Below, piece by piece: positions 37,121 to 47,206 of a DNA stretch of 64,000 bases; within the stretch, counting starts at the first letter, position 1, and each line of letters opens with the position of its first letter. The translations under genes were made by a program, and so were the position numbers. Source of the DNA: Cytobacillus sp. NJ13 (GTDB taxonomy: Bacteria; Bacillota; Bacilli; Bacillales; Cytobacillaceae); NCBI GenBank assembly GCA_030348385.1, contig JAUCFP010000006.1, forward strand, positions 4,615,501-4,679,500. The letters are read 5' to 3'. A model generated the notes under the pieces. It searched no databases, was not told where the DNA came from, and saw nothing but the letters and a program-made list of their open reading frames with translations.

Positions 37121-37148
37121 ACACGGCCTTCATCGGCCGTGTTTCTTT
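37121..37148 (+). terminator. Terminator-like hairpin between leuB and leuC
   Basis: ACACGGCC (37121-37128) pairs perfectly with GGCCGTGT (37135-37142) around TTCATC, followed by TTCTTTT. It lies inside the ilv-leu operon, 20 bases before leuC, and may lower leuCD transcription or protect the upstream mRNA. Confidence 0.65.
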
Positions 37149-37168
37149 TAAAAAGGGAGTGGAACAGA

Positions 37169-38584
37169 ATGGGAAAATCAATAATAGATAAGATTTGGGA
37201 AAAGCATGTAGTCCACAGGGAAGAGGGGAAGCCTGATTTGATGTACATAGACCTCCACTTAGTGCACGAAGTTACATCCCCTCAGGCTTTTTCAGGTTTA
37301 AGAATGAAAAACAGAAAAGTCAGGAGGCCTGATAAAACGTTTGCTACAGTTGACCACAATATTCCTACTGATAACCGAAAAGTCATCAATGATCCTGTTG
37401 CACTGAACCAAATGACCACTTTGGAAAAAAACTGTCTGGAATTCGGCATCCCTCTTGCAGGGCTGGATAGTCCTGAACAGGGGATAGTCCATGTGATCGG
37501 GCCGGAGCTGGGGCTTACTCAGCCAGGCATGACAATTGTTTGCGGTGACAGCCATACATCCACTCATGGAGCTTTTGGATCAATAGCGTTTGGCATTGGA
37601 ACAAGTGAAGTGGAGCATGTCATGGCTACCCAGACTTTATGGCAAAGCAAGCCTAAAACATTAAAACTGGAGATAAACGGAGAGCTGAAAAAGGGTGTTA
37701 CCGCTAAAGATGTCATACTTTATATTATTGCCAAAAACGGAATTGGCTTTGGTACGGGCCATATTATAGAATATTGCGGGGACACACTCGCTAAAATGTC
37801 AATGGAAGAAAGAATGACGATTTGCAATATGTCCATTGAAGGAGGAGCAAGGGCTGGGCTTGTCAGCCCTGATGAAACAACGTTTGCCTATCTGCAAGGG
37901 AAGAAGTATGCACCAGAAGGAGCTGAATTTACACAGGCAGTCAATAATTGGAAAGAGCTTGTATCTGATCCTGATGCGGCATACGATAAAACCATTCAAA
38001 TTGATGCAGCAGATATTGCGCCAATGGTCAGCTGGGGGACGAATCCTTCTATGACTTCCAAAGTGAATGAACAACTTCCAAAACTTGAGGAATGCAAAAA
38101 CGAGCTTGAACAAAAATCACTATCCAGAGCTTTAGATTATATGGGGCTGCAGGAAGGGCAGAAAATTGAAGACATTCAGATTCAGCATGTTTTCATCGGG
38201 TCTTGCACAAATTCCCGGCTGGAAGACTTAAAACAGGCTGCAGAAATAATTAGAGGGAAGAAAGTTCATCCTCGAGTCCGTGCACTTGTTGTTCCAGGGT
38301 CACAGCAGGTCAAAAAGCAGGCGGAGGCTGAAGGACTGGATCTTATCTTTAAGCAGGCTGGTTTTGAATGGAGGGAATCAGGCTGCAGCATGTGTTTGAG
38401 CATGAATAATGATATTGTGCCAAGCGGCGAGCATTGTGCCTCAACATCAAACCGAAATTTTGAAGGACGCCAGGGATCAGGGGCCAGAACACATCTTGTC
38501 AGTCCTTTAATGGCGGCTGCTGCAGCTTTGTACGGACATTTTGTGGACGTAGGAGCTTTGCTTAGCGCAGAAACAGTTCAATAA
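37169..38584 (+). CDS. leuC: 3-Isopropylmalate dehydratase large subunit
   Basis: LeuC with LeuD isomerises 2- to 3-isopropylmalate using a [4Fe-4S] cluster. The 471-residue aconitase-family protein has [20 protein letters not shown] and the three cluster cysteines, one in [11 protein letters not shown] and two in [15 protein letters not shown] 37169 follows AAGGGAGTGG. The open frame continues upstream into the hairpin, but homology starts at [15 protein letters not shown]. Confidence 0.96.
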   Translation: MGKSIIDKIWEKHVVHREEGKPDLMYIDLHLVHEVTSPQAFSGLRMKNRKVRRPDKTFATVDHNIPTDNRKVINDPVALNQMTTLEKNCLEFGIPLAGLDSPEQGIVHVIGPELGLTQPGMTIVCGDSHTSTHGAFGSIAFGIGTSEVEHVMATQTLWQSKPKTLKLEINGELKKGVTAKDVILYIIAKNGIGFGTGHIIEYCGDTLAKMSMEERMTICNMSIEGGARAGLVSPDETTFAYLQGKKYAPEGAEFTQAVNNWKELVSDPDAAYDKTIQIDAADIAPMVSWGTNPSMTSKVNEQLPKLEECKNELEQKSLSRALDYMGLQEGQKIEDIQIQHVFIGSCTNSRLEDLKQAAEIIRGKKVHPRVRALVVPGSQQVKKQAEAEGLDLIFKQAGFEWRESGCSMCLSMNNDIVPSGEHCASTSNRNFEGRQGSGARTHLVSPLMAAAAALYGHFVDVGALLSAETVQ

Positions 38585-38600
38585 GAAGGAGGAGAACAAA

Positions 38601-39194
38601 ATGAGCGGATTTAAAACACTGCAAGGGAAAGCTGCTGCTTTAGATAGAGCAAATGTGGATACTGATCAGATTATACCCAAGCAATTTCTTAAAAGAATTG
38701 AGAAAACGGGGTTTGGACAATATCTGTTCTATGACTGGAGATTTACAAAAGATGGTTTGCCTAACCCTGAGTTTGAGTTGAATAAGGAAGAAAACCAGGG
38801 TGCTACTATTCTCATTGCAAATGAAAACTTCGGCTGCGGTTCTTCGAGGGAGCATGCACCATGGGCTTTAGGAGATTATGGCTTTAAAGTCATCATTGCC
38901 CCTTCATTTGCTGATATTTTTCATCAAAATTGCTTAAAAAATGGCCTTTTGCCAATCACTCTTCCGGCTGAAACAGTCGAATACCTGCTCAAGTGTGCTA
39001 AAAGCCAGCCATACGAATTGAAGGTTGATTTGCAGAATCAAGTAATTGAGGATGAACATAATTTTTCAGCATCATTCTCTATAAATGATTACTGGAAAAA
39101 AATGCTGATTAATGGCTGGGATGAAATAGAGATTACCCTTCAATTAGATAAAAGCATTTCAAATTTTGAAGAAAAACAGTTAGCTGTACAGTAA
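38601..39194 (+). CDS. leuD: 3-Isopropylmalate dehydratase small subunit
   Basis: LeuD forms the mobile swivel domain of isopropylmalate isomerase. The 197-residue protein has ANVDTDQIIPKQFLKRI near the start and the ENFGCGSSREHAPWAL substrate-binding motif (about residues 74-89). ATG follows GAAGGAGGAG. It is the last gene of the operon. Confidence 0.96.
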   Translation: MSGFKTLQGKAAALDRANVDTDQIIPKQFLKRIEKTGFGQYLFYDWRFTKDGLPNPEFELNKEENQGATILIANENFGCGSSREHAPWALGDYGFKVIIAPSFADIFHQNCLKNGLLPITLPAETVEYLLKCAKSQPYELKVDLQNQVIEDEHNFSASFSINDYWKKMLINGWDEIEITLQLDKSISNFEEKQLAVQ

Positions 39195-39205
39195 GAATGT
39201 ATGAA

Positions 39206-39237
39206 AGATTCATGGCGGGAAACCATGAATCTTTTTG
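39206..39237 (+). terminator. Terminator of the ilv-leu operon
   Basis: AGATTCATGG pairs with CCATGAATCT and is followed by TTTTGTTTTT. Confidence 0.92.
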
Positions 39238-39295
39238 TTTTTCTGCTGATTCATGCTACACTAACTTCAAAAATATAAGTTGAGGCGGTACTAGC

Positions 39296-40324
39296 ATGGG
39301 AAAGCGGGAACGGAAAAAACAAAACAATAAAATTATTCTATTTCCCGGCCTTGAGAAAAGACTGCTTGAAAAGGGGCTTGAGTCCTTTCAGCAGAAAAGG
39401 TATCAGGAATCGATCCAGTTCTTTGAAGAAGCAATGGAGATGGAGCCTGAGGATACAGATGTCCATATCGGGCTTGTTCTGGCATATTATGAAGCTGGAG
39501 CATTGGAAAAAGCGAAGAAACTGGCTAATAAAATGCTCCAAACAGGCATTGGGGATTACATACAAGTAATGGATCTTTATTTAATGATCCTTGTGCAGCT
39601 TCATCAATACAGCGAGATTGCAGCAATGATTGAAGTTCTGCTTGAAGAGAGGGAGATCCCGAAGGAGAAATTTGAGCATTTTAGCAGAATGCTTGAGTTC
39701 AGCAGAAAGATGGCTGCTTCCCCTTCTGAAATCGAGATTGAAGCACCTGAAATAGAGGAATTCAAGGACAGGAAGCTCAATCTGTTCTCCTGCAAGGATC
39801 AGCATGACCAAATGCAGATCGCTGCACAGCTGGCAGAACATAATATCAGGCCATATATAGAAGATATTAAAGCATATCTTGAAGCGCATGACGGAAATCC
39901 TTTCTTTAAAACGATGCTGTTAAATGTGCTTACCGAGCATGGTTATGATAAATATGTACCGATTCGGAAATTTGATAAAAGCGTTCGGGTGATTCCTGCT
40001 GAACTTCCCCCGGTACATCAGCAGCCGATGCTGTTAAAAATAGTCAATAAACTCGAGATTCAGCTCGAGCAGGAAGATCCGGTATTATATGAAAATACAA
40101 AGAGCCTTGCAGAAAGGCACTTTTTCCTGCTATATCCGCTTGAAGCCTCACCGGATAACGCTGCTTCCTGGGCGGCGGCATACCATATGCTTTCTTATGA
40201 GTACCATGGCTTAACCAGTTCTTTCAGCAAACTGGGAGATATTTATGAAGCTCCAGAAGAGGAAATTGAAAAGGCTTTTGCCTTTATAAGAAAGATAGAA
40301 GAAATTTCTTATCCCAATATTTAG
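39296..40324 (+). CDS. Tetratricopeptide-repeat protein YsoA
   Basis: This 342-residue cytoplasmic protein has TPR-like helix pairs at about residues 20-95 (LEKGLESFQQKRYQESIQFF, ALEKAKKLANKML), suggesting protein-protein contacts. It corresponds to B. subtilis YsoA by size and by position between leuD and tig. Its function is not known. ATG follows GAGGCGG at 8 bases. Confidence 0.82.
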   Translation: MGKRERKKQNNKIILFPGLEKRLLEKGLESFQQKRYQESIQFFEEAMEMEPEDTDVHIGLVLAYYEAGALEKAKKLANKMLQTGIGDYIQVMDLYLMILVQLHQYSEIAAMIEVLLEEREIPKEKFEHFSRMLEFSRKMAASPSEIEIEAPEIEEFKDRKLNLFSCKDQHDQMQIAAQLAEHNIRPYIEDIKAYLEAHDGNPFFKTMLLNVLTEHGYDKYVPIRKFDKSVRVIPAELPPVHQQPMLLKIVNKLEIQLEQEDPVLYENTKSLAERHFFLLYPLEASPDNAASWAAAYHMLSYEYHGLTSSFSKLGDIYEAPEEEIEKAFAFIRKIEEISYPNI

Positions 40325-40485
40325 CCTTCAATGTTGAAAGACAGGGAGTGTATGTTATAATATAATGGTTGTATTATGTGTATATATACATTTTTATTTA
40401 ATGGATATGGCTTGAATAACAAGAGATATTCATAACATTCTGTGTTGAATGAAATGATAATAGATTTTTGGAGGGAAATGATTGT

Positions 40486-41772
40486 ATGTCTGCTAAATTT
40501 GAAAAGTTAGAAGGGAACCGCGGGGTTCTTACAATTGAAGTAGATGCAGAGAAAGTGAACGAAGGTCTGGACGCTGCATTTAAAAAAGTAGTTAAGCAAG
40601 TAAACGTTCCAGGATTCCGTAAAGGAAAAATGCCTCGCGGAATGTTTGAAAAGCGTTTCGGAATTGAATCTTTATACCAGGATGCAGTAGATTTTCTTCT
40701 TCCAGAAGCTTATGCTAATGCAATTGACGAAACAGGCATTGAGCCGGTAGATCGTCCTGAAATCGATGTTGAGCAAATTGAAAAAGGAAAAAACCTTATC
40801 TTCAAAGCTACAGTTACTGTTAAGCCTGAAGTAAAGCTTGGCGAATACAAAGGCCTTGAAGTTAAGCCTCTTGAAACAAACGTTACGGATGAAGATGTTA
40901 ACAGCGAGCTAACTTCACTTCAGGAAAGACAAGCTGAACTTGCCGTTAAAGAAGAAGGAAAAGCTGAAACTGGCGATACAGTTGTTATGGACTTTGAAGG
41001 ATTCGTTGATGGCGAAGCTTTCGAAGGCGGAAAAGCTGAGAACTACTCACTTGAACTTGGTTCAGGACAGTTCATCCCTGGCTTTGAAGACCAATTGACT
41101 GGAGCTGCTGCTGGAGAATCTAAGGAAGTTGAAGTTACTTTCCCTGAGGAATACCATGCTGCCGAGCTAGCTGGAAAGCCTGCAACATTCAAAGTAACTG
41201 TACATGAAATCAAAACAAAACAGCTTCCTGAGCTGGATGATGAGTTTGCTAAAGATGCAGACGAAGAAGTTGAAACTTTGGATGCATTAAAAGAAAAAAT
41301 CAAAACTCGCTTAGAAGAAAGCAAGAAGCATGAAGCTGAGCACCATGTCCGCGATACTGTTGTTGAAGCAGCGGCTGCTAATGCAGAAATGGAAATTCCA
41401 GCTGCAATGGTTGACACAGAAGTTAACCGCATGATGCAGGAGTTCGAACAGCGCCTGCAAATGCAAGGCATGAACCTTGAACTATACTTCCAGTTCTCCG
41501 GACAGGATGAAGCTGCACTGCGCGAGCAAATGAAAGAGGAAGCTGAAAAGCGTGTACGCGTTAACCTGACTCTTGAAGCAATCGCAAAAGCAGAAAACAT
41601 CGAAGTAAGCGATGAAGAAGTTACAGAAGAGCTTAACAAAATGGCAGAAATGTACAACATGTCTGCTGACCAGATCACACAAGCTCTTGGAAGCCTTGAA
41701 GGCCTAAAAGCAGATCTTCAAATTAAAAAAGCAGTAGATTTCCTTGTGGAAAATAGCAAGACTGTTGCATAA
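40486..41772 (+). CDS. tig: Trigger factor
   Basis: Trigger factor binds ribosomes near the exit tunnel and helps nascent chains fold. The 428-residue protein has the ribosome-binding loop [17 protein letters not shown] (about residues 43-60), an FKBP-type prolyl isomerase domain ([37 protein letters not shown], about 160-245) and a helical C-terminal chaperone domain. ATG 40486 follows GGAGGG by 10 bases; a nearer ATG at 40478 is out of frame. Confidence 0.95.
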   Translation: MSAKFEKLEGNRGVLTIEVDAEKVNEGLDAAFKKVVKQVNVPGFRKGKMPRGMFEKRFGIESLYQDAVDFLLPEAYANAIDETGIEPVDRPEIDVEQIEKGKNLIFKATVTVKPEVKLGEYKGLEVKPLETNVTDEDVNSELTSLQERQAELAVKEEGKAETGDTVVMDFEGFVDGEAFEGGKAENYSLELGSGQFIPGFEDQLTGAAAGESKEVEVTFPEEYHAAELAGKPATFKVTVHEIKTKQLPELDDEFAKDADEEVETLDALKEKIKTRLEESKKHEAEHHVRDTVVEAAAANAEMEIPAAMVDTEVNRMMQEFEQRLQMQGMNLELYFQFSGQDEAALREQMKEEAEKRVRVNLTLEAIAKAENIEVSDEEVTEELNKMAEMYNMSADQITQALGSLEGLKADLQIKKAVDFLVENSKTVA

Positions 41773-41775
41773 TAA

Positions 41776-41910
41776 AAGAAAAGCGGAGCCGACTGCACTG
41801 CCCCGACAAGCATAAGACGAATTACGGAGGAGGTTGTTAAACCTCAGTAGTAATTTGGCTTATGACCTCGAGGGGCAAGGAGGCGGAGCTAGACAGTAGT
41901 CTAACTTCGA
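41776..41910 (-). repeat. Palindromic REP-like element, long form, reverse orientation (copy 5)
   Basis: On the minus strand it reads TCTAGCTCCGCCTCCTTGCC, CCTCGAGGTCATAAGCC, an apex cassette, CTTATGCTTGTCGGGGC and GGCTCCGCTTTTC. The cassette has the nested stems AATTAC/GTAATT and GAGGTT/AACCTC, different in sequence from copy 2 but alike in design. It starts 4 bases after the tig stop. Confidence 0.88.
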
Positions 41911-41938
41911 AAGCAGAAATTTTCTCCCTTTTAATAAG

Positions 41939-41972
41939 AAACAAGGCGCGAGTTTATCGTGCCTTGTTTTAT
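41939..41972 (+). terminator. Terminator of tig
   Basis: AACAAGGCGCGA pairs with TCGTGCCTTGTTTT. It lies beyond repeat copy 5, so the repeat is part of the tig 3' untranslated region. From here to clpX (41973-42440) I see no gene; a TACAAT -10-like box is near 42247, without a clear -35. Confidence 0.88.
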
Positions 41973-42440
41973 ACCATCAAGACAATACATAATGAAAATC
42001 TCCCTTGTATCTTTGCCAGGTGAAAAGTTTTACGGCATATTGAACATGGACAGGAATACAAATACATATATAGATAATTTAATTATCGGTCCAAGGGGCC
42101 GACTTAATTTAGCCATTTTTGGTTAAGCTTATGAAAGTACATATAAAATTCAGCCTGTTTTTTCTTTGCGATATCCCATCACATGCATGCATACATAATT
42201 GAAATGTTTTAAGAGTTATCATTTCCTGTCCACTGTAAAAATGTGTTACAATGCAATACATAACTGCTGAAGGTTTTGATTTTTAAGAAAGTGTGAATTA
42301 TTAAAGAGGACATGATTGCACGTATATTTCAAAGAGTCCACCATAATTCCCAACCTTTCTATGGCTGAATAAAGAACTATTTGCATGTGATCTCGCAAGC
42401 TTAATATATCGTTTTGAAGTTTTTTCAAGGGGTGAAGGAT

Positions 42441-43706
42441 TTGTTTAAATTTAATGATGAAAAAGGGCAATTGAAATGTTCTTTCTGTGGCAAGACACAG
42501 GATCAGGTCCGCAAGCTTGTTGCTGGGCCCGGAGTATATATATGTGATGAATGCATTGAGCTTTGCACTGAAATTGTGGAAGAAGAGCTGGGTACAGAAG
42601 AAGAAGTGGAATTCAAAGATGTGCCAAAGCCAGCTGAAATACGCGACATACTGGATGAGTATGTAATTGGCCAGGATCAGGCTAAGAAATCGCTATCTGT
42701 AGCAGTATATAATCACTATAAGCGCATCAATTCCAACAGCAAGATTGATGAAGTTGAACTATCAAAAAGTAATATTGCCATGATCGGTCCGACTGGAAGC
42801 GGTAAAACATTGCTGGCTCAGACATTGGCCCGCATTCTAAATGTTCCGTTTGCAATTGCGGATGCAACATCATTGACTGAAGCCGGATATGTCGGGGAAG
42901 ATGTTGAAAATATCCTCTTAAAGCTTATTCAGGCAGCTGATTATGATGTGGAAAAGGCAGAAAAAGGAATCATTTATATTGATGAAATTGATAAAGTTGC
43001 ACGTAAGTCGGAAAATCCGTCAATCACTCGTGATGTATCAGGTGAAGGTGTGCAGCAGGCTCTATTGAAAATTCTGGAAGGAACAGTTGCGAGCGTACCG
43101 CCACAAGGCGGCCGCAAACATCCTCATCAGGAATTTATCCAGATTGACACGACCAATATCCTGTTTATCTGCGGCGGTGCATTTGATGGCATTGAGCAAA
43201 TTATTAAACGCCGTTTAGGCCAGAAGGTAATTGGCTTTGGATCCGACCAGAATCAAAAAGAAATCGAGCCAAAGGATCTTCTTGCAAAAGTGCTTCCAGA
43301 AGACCTGCTGAAATTCGGTTTAATTCCTGAATTTATCGGACGTCTTCCGGTTATTGCAAGCCTTTCCCAGCTTGATGAAGCTGCATTGATTGAGATTTTA
43401 ACTAAACCTAAAAATGCACTTGTCAAACAATATCAGAAAATGCTTGAACTTGATGATGTTGAGCTTGATTTTGAAGAAGGTGCACTTGAAGAAATTGCTA
43501 AAAAAGCAATTGAAAGAAAAACAGGTGCCCGCGGACTGCGCTCCATTATTGAAGGAATCATGCTGGATGTGATGTTTGATCTTCCATCACGCGATGATAT
43601 TAAAAAATGCATTATTACGAAAGAAACGGTTATTGATAATGGTTCGCCAAAACTTGTTTTGGAGGACGGAACAGTCGTAGAAGAAGAGCGCAAGACTTCA
43701 GCATAA
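42441..43706 (+). CDS. clpX: ATP-dependent Clp protease ATP-binding subunit ClpX
   Basis: ClpX unfolds substrates for the ClpP protease. The 421-residue protein has the N-terminal zinc domain ([20 protein letters not shown], then CDEC), Walker A GPTGSGKT (about residue 117), Walker [11 protein letters not shown], the substrate pore region and the VIGFG ClpP-contact loop. The start is taken as TTG 42441, which gives [10 protein letters not shown] as in B. subtilis and lies behind AAGGGGTGA; the frame is open 27 bases further upstream. The terminator downstream has been split by an IS element. Confidence 0.94.
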   Translation: MFKFNDEKGQLKCSFCGKTQDQVRKLVAGPGVYICDECIELCTEIVEEELGTEEEVEFKDVPKPAEIRDILDEYVIGQDQAKKSLSVAVYNHYKRINSNSKIDEVELSKSNIAMIGPTGSGKTLLAQTLARILNVPFAIADATSLTEAGYVGEDVENILLKLIQAADYDVEKAEKGIIYIDEIDKVARKSENPSITRDVSGEGVQQALLKILEGTVASVPPQGGRKHPHQEFIQIDTTNILFICGGAFDGIEQIIKRRLGQKVIGFGSDQNQKEIEPKDLLAKVLPEDLLKFGLIPEFIGRLPVIASLSQLDEAALIEILTKPKNALVKQYQKMLELDDVELDFEEGALEEIAKKAIERKTGARGLRSIIEGIMLDVMFDLPSRDDIKKCIITKETVIDNGSPKLVLEDGTVVEEERKTSA

Positions 43707-43710
43707 TAAA

Positions 43711-43726
43711 AAGTGGCCAGCCTTGG
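43711..43726 (+). terminator. Left half of the clpX terminator, interrupted by an IS element
   Basis: AAGTGGCCAGCC (43711-43722) is the left arm of a hairpin whose right arm, GGCATGGCCATTTTTTTT, now lies at 45045-45062. Joining the two across one CCT restores TGGCCA-GCC, a TTGG loop, GGC-A-TGGCCA and eight T: a near-perfect intrinsic terminator. Confidence 0.75.
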
Positions 43727-43761
43727 TCTTACCCCTGTCAAGTAGACAACCTTAAAAAAGA

Positions 43762-44957
43762 CTAAGCAGCCAGTGTGAGTCGGTATTCAACCGGAGCACA
43801 CTGGTTTAGTTTTTTCTGGAATCTTTTATAGTTATAGAGATACATGTATTCTTCAAGTATTTGAATTAATTCTTTTTCTGTTTTAAACTGTGATCGATAT
43901 AGCTTCTCTGTCTTTAGATGAGAGAAGAAAGACTCAATACAGGCATTATCGAGGCAGTTTCCTTTGCGAGAATGGCTGCCTTGAATGCCTATTTTCTTTA
44001 ACTTTTTGTGGTATTGATTAGACGTGTATTGGAAGCCTTGATCTGAATGCAGGATCGCACCATACACGTTTCTTTTTTGTGTTAATAGATCGATTGTATT
44101 AAGGACCAATTCTAAGTCATTTCTCTTTGAAATATTCCAGGCTAAAACCTCATTGTTATAAAGATCGAGTATAACGGAAAGGTAATAAAATGAATCTCCA
44201 ACTTGAATATACGTAATGTCTGTTACGTATTTCTCATCTGGTTTTAGAGCCTTAAAGTTACGGTTTAATAAGTTTGAGTAAATAACGGAAGGCTTCCTTC
44301 CGAAGAAGTTTCGCTTCTTCCTAATTTCAGCTCGAATATTCATATCAGTCATTAATCGATATACCTTCTTATGATTAATATGAAATCCTTCGTCTTTAAG
44401 AGCTATTTTCATACGAGGGTAACCATAAAAAGGGTATGTATGATGAATAGCCATAATATGTGATTTTATTAGATATTCTTTGGTCTGCCTGTCCTCCCTA
44501 AGGGAGGTCGTTTTAAGCCACTTATAATAACCTGATCTTGAGACTTGCGCAATCTCAGCTAACCAAGCGATAGGGTAAATACCACTTAGTTCGTTTATGA
44601 TTTCGAATCGTTCTGCTTTTGGGATGATCCCTCCTCGTGTAGATTTGGATACCGCTTTTTTAGGTATTCAACCTGAGCTTTATAATAATCCCTTTCCTCT
44701 TGGATACTTTTAAAGTTCGTTCTGGGGCGCCCTTTAAGTGGATTACTGTCTGTGTTACCGCCTGCACGTCCCCTTAAATCTTCAAAGGACTCTCCCTGAT
44801 TAAATTTCATAACCCATTTCTTTAATTGGGTTGGACTTCGAAGACCTAGCTCTTCCGATACTGTTCGGTAACTTTTGTTTCCTTCTTTGTATAGGTTTAC
44901 TGCTCTTATTTTAAAATCTTCTGTATATTTTTGATACGTTCTTCCTGTTTTTCCCAT
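43762..44957 (-). CDS. IS3-family transposase OrfAB (programmed -1 frameshift)
   Basis: This is the full transposase made by frameshifting: OrfA up to the slippery A-AAA-AAG (minus strand, 44661-44655, exactly in the zero frame), then the -1 frame to 43762, giving about 398 residues. The OrfB part holds the integrase core DDE residues: VTDITYI, HSDQGFQYTS and CIESFFSHLK, with exactly 35 residues between the second D and E. The HTH_21-like start of OrfB (INELSGIYPIAWLAEIAQVS) lies in the -1 frame between 44454 and 44640 and has no ATG, consistent with fusion. Confidence 0.85.
44595..44957 (-). CDS. IS3-family transposase OrfA (DNA-binding protein)
   Basis: The 120-residue protein has a helix-turn-helix (EDFKIRAVNLYKEGNKSYRT, then VSEELGLRSPTQLKKW) typical of IS3 OrfA, and a C-terminal leucine-rich coil (DYYKAQVEYLKKRYP). 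ATG 44957 follows GGAGGGG on the minus strand; an in-frame ATG at 44990 lacks such a site. Alone, OrfA usually acts as a regulator; the OrfAB fusion is the transposase. Confidence 0.88.
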   Translation of the reverse strand: MGKTGRTYQKYTEDFKIRAVNLYKEGNKSYRTVSEELGLRSPTQLKKWVMKFNQGESFEDLRGRAGGNTDSNPLKGRPRTNFKSIQEERDYYKAQVEYLKKRYPNLHEEGSSQKQNDSKS

Positions 44958-45079
44958 GAAAAATCCCCTCCAAGTTAAGTGTATCACCATTTTTTATGAT
45001 GGTCTTTTTACACTGTCTACTTAGAGGGGATAATATCACCTTGGGGCATGGCCATTTTTTTTGTTTTTCTGAATTTAAA

Positions 45080-45160
45080 ACTTTGTACTCTGAGGGTTGT
45101 CTAGCTCCAGCGCCTACCCCCTCGAGGTGTCGGGGGTGGGGAAGCCGCTTCCGCTTTCCG
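45080..45160 (+). repeat. Palindromic REP-like element, minimal form (copy 6)
   Basis: TTGTCTAGCTCCAGCGCC, TACCCCCTCGAGGTGTC and GGGGGTGGGGAAGCCGCTTC form the basic hairpin without an apex cassette. It lies between the IS element and lonB. In frame with lonB it reads LAPAPTPSR, which would wrongly lengthen that gene. Confidence 0.88.
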
Positions 45161-45184
45161 TGCTTACTTTTAAATGAATTCCTT

Positions 45185-45212
45185 GTTTATTCCAACTCAG
45201 TCAGGGAGATAC
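45185..45212 (+). promoter_or_regulatory. lonB: Possible sigma-F promoter of lonB
   Basis: GTTTA (45185-45189) and GGGAGATAC (45204-45212), 14 bases apart, resemble a sigma-F promoter. lonB is a forespore, sigma-F gene in B. subtilis. The match is loose. Confidence 0.35.
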
Positions 45213-45253
45213 TAGCATTATCAACGAGAACAAATAATGCAGGAGGGAACACA

Positions 45254-46921
45254 ATGAGTTGGACGGGGATCGCTTTATTTATCCAATTGTTTTTTGGAAT
45301 TGTCATTGGGCTTTACTTTTGGAATTTGCTTAGGAGCCAGCGGACACAAAAAGTTTCTATCGACCGTGAATCAAGGAAGGAAATGGATGTATTGAAAAAG
45401 ATGCGTTCCATTTCGTTAACTGAACCTTTATCAGAAAAAGTTCGTCCATCCAGTTTTGCAGATATTGTGGGGCAGGAGGATGGAATTAAATCTCTGAAAG
45501 CAGCATTGTGCGGACCCAATCCTCAGCATGTTATTATTTATGGTCCACCCGGCGTAGGAAAAACGGCTGCGGCCAGATTGGTACTGGAAGAAGCCAAGAA
45601 AAATGCAAAGTCACCCTTTGAGGCAGCTTCTGTTTTTATAGAACTGGATGCTACTACGGCGAGATTCGATGAGAGGGGCATTGCAGATCCTCTGATAGGT
45701 TCTGTTCATGATCCTATCTATCAGGGTGCTGGGGCAATGGGGCAGGCGGGAATTCCGCAGCCTAAACAGGGTGCTGTTACAAATGCACATGGAGGCGTGC
45801 TTTTTATTGACGAAATCGGTGAGCTTCACCCCATACAGATGAACAAGCTTCTGAAAGTGCTTGAAGACCGGAAAGTTTTTCTGGAAAGTGCTTATTATAA
45901 TGAAGAAAATACTCAAATACCAACCCATATTCATGATATTTTTAAGAATGGCCTGCCGGCGGACTTCCGCCTGATCGGAGCAACTACCAGGACTCCGAAT
46001 GAAATACCGCCTGCCATTCGTTCCAGATGCATGGAGGTATTTTTCAGAGAGTTAGCTGAAGAAGAGATTTCTGCTGTAGCAAAAAAGGCTTCGGATAAGG
46101 TCAATCTCTCTATTAGTGAAAATGCGCTTGGCATTCTCGCCAATTATGCAAGAAATGGACGAGAAGCGGTTAATATGATTCAAATCTCTGCAGGGTTAGC
46201 GATTACTGAAGACCGTGATTACATAAAAGATGAAGATATTGAATGGGTTGTGCAATCGAGTCAGCTTTCACCGAGAATGGAAAGGAAAATCAATTCCCAT
46301 TCTGCTGTTGGTCTTGTAAATGGGCTGGCCGTATATGGACCGAACACAGGTGCTTTGCTTGATATTGAAGTTACTGTGATTCCTGCAAAAGAAAAAGGCA
46401 GTATTAATATTACAGGCATAGTTGAAGAAGAAAGCATAGGCGGCCAAGGAAAATCAATCCGGAGAAAAAGTATGGCCAGGGGTTCAATTGAAAATGTAAT
46501 TACTGTTTTGAGGTCAATGGGCGTTCCGGCTGACGAATATGATATTCATGTCAACTTTCCTGGCGGAGTTCCAATTGACGGCCCTTCTGCGGGAATTGCC
46601 ATGGCGACAGGGATCTATTCTGCTATTTATAAACGGCCAGTGGACAATACTGTAGCTATGACCGGGGAAATCAGCATTCATGGGTACGTCAAGCCAATTG
46701 GAGGCGTATATCCAAAGGTGAAAGCTGCAAAAAAAGCAGGAGCAGAGACAGTAATTATCCCAAAAGAAAATATGCAATCCATCTTAAAGGAAATAACAGG
46801 CATTAAGATTATTCCTGTAACCCATTTGAATGAAGTATTTGATGCAGCGCTGCAAAAAGAGTATCTCAAAGAGCAGGCCATAACTGCTTCAATCGAATTA
46901 AAGAAAAAAGAGAGCATATGA
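45254..46921 (+). CDS. lonB: ATP-dependent protease LonB
   Basis: LonB is the membrane-anchored Lon-like protease of the forespore. The 555-residue protein has an N-terminal membrane helix (IALFIQLFFGIVIGLYFW), Walker [10 protein letters not shown] (about residue 97), the sensor and arginine-finger region (RLIGATTRTPNEIPPAIRSR), and a C-terminal Lon protease domain with the catalytic serine in PIDGPSAGIAMATG and the lysine near KAAKKAGAETVIIPKEN. ATG 45254 follows CAGGAGGG; the longer frame from 44996 runs through IS DNA and repeat copy 6. Confidence 0.94.
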   Translation: MSWTGIALFIQLFFGIVIGLYFWNLLRSQRTQKVSIDRESRKEMDVLKKMRSISLTEPLSEKVRPSSFADIVGQEDGIKSLKAALCGPNPQHVIIYGPPGVGKTAAARLVLEEAKKNAKSPFEAASVFIELDATTARFDERGIADPLIGSVHDPIYQGAGAMGQAGIPQPKQGAVTNAHGGVLFIDEIGELHPIQMNKLLKVLEDRKVFLESAYYNEENTQIPTHIHDIFKNGLPADFRLIGATTRTPNEIPPAIRSRCMEVFFRELAEEEISAVAKKASDKVNLSISENALGILANYARNGREAVNMIQISAGLAITEDRDYIKDEDIEWVVQSSQLSPRMERKINSHSAVGLVNGLAVYGPNTGALLDIEVTVIPAKEKGSINITGIVEEESIGGQGKSIRRKSMARGSIENVITVLRSMGVPADEYDIHVNFPGGVPIDGPSAGIAMATGIYSAIYKRPVDNTVAMTGEISIHGYVKPIGGVYPKVKAAKKAGAETVIIPKENMQSILKEITGIKIIPVTHLNEVFDAALQKEYLKEQAITASIELKKKESI

Positions 46922-46999
46922 TGTGTGGCCCAGTAACCCATTCAGGATTTGTCAGTTATTGAAAACCCGCTGAACAAACGCCTCCCGCTAATCGCGGTC

Positions 47000-47045
47000 A
47001 GAAACTTCGGTTTGCAGTTTAGGCTACAAACCGAAGTTTTATTTG
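47000..47045 (+). terminator. Terminator of lonB
   Basis: AAACTTCGGTTTG pairs perfectly with CAAACCGAAGTTT, followed by TATTTG. Confidence 0.88.
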
Positions 47046-47206
47046 CGTAAAGAAGGATAAAGTGTAATTATAAATGAATATCTTTTTAATACTGGCTTTC
47101 AGCAATTTCTCTTTAATAGACACTGCTATTTAAATACGATAGAATTGTACAAAGAAATTATTAGCAATAATGGGGTTAAAAAGATGCATTTTGGAGGTGC
47201 AATGGA

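Larger units (their letters stand above)
43724..45037 (-). mobile_element. IS3-family (IS150-like) insertion sequence, 1314 bp
   Basis: The element starts with TG and ends with CA, has imperfect terminal inverted repeats of about 25 bp (both ends contain CCCCT, 1-2 bases, then AAGTAGACA), and is flanked by a CCT direct repeat (43721-43723 and 45038-45040 region). Its two frames encode an OrfA/OrfB transposase on the minus strand. Nothing looks broken, so it may be active. It has inserted in the loop of the clpX terminator. Confidence 0.88.

Noticed and set aside
41043..41678. 211-codon minus-strand frame opposite tig
   Set aside because: Low-complexity Ser/Ala-rich shadow of the tig coding strand, without ribosome site or homology.
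42089..42106. Small hairpin (CGGTCC/GGGCCG) in the tig-clpX gap
   Set aside because: Imperfect stem without T-run and without a conserved neighbour; cannot be assigned.
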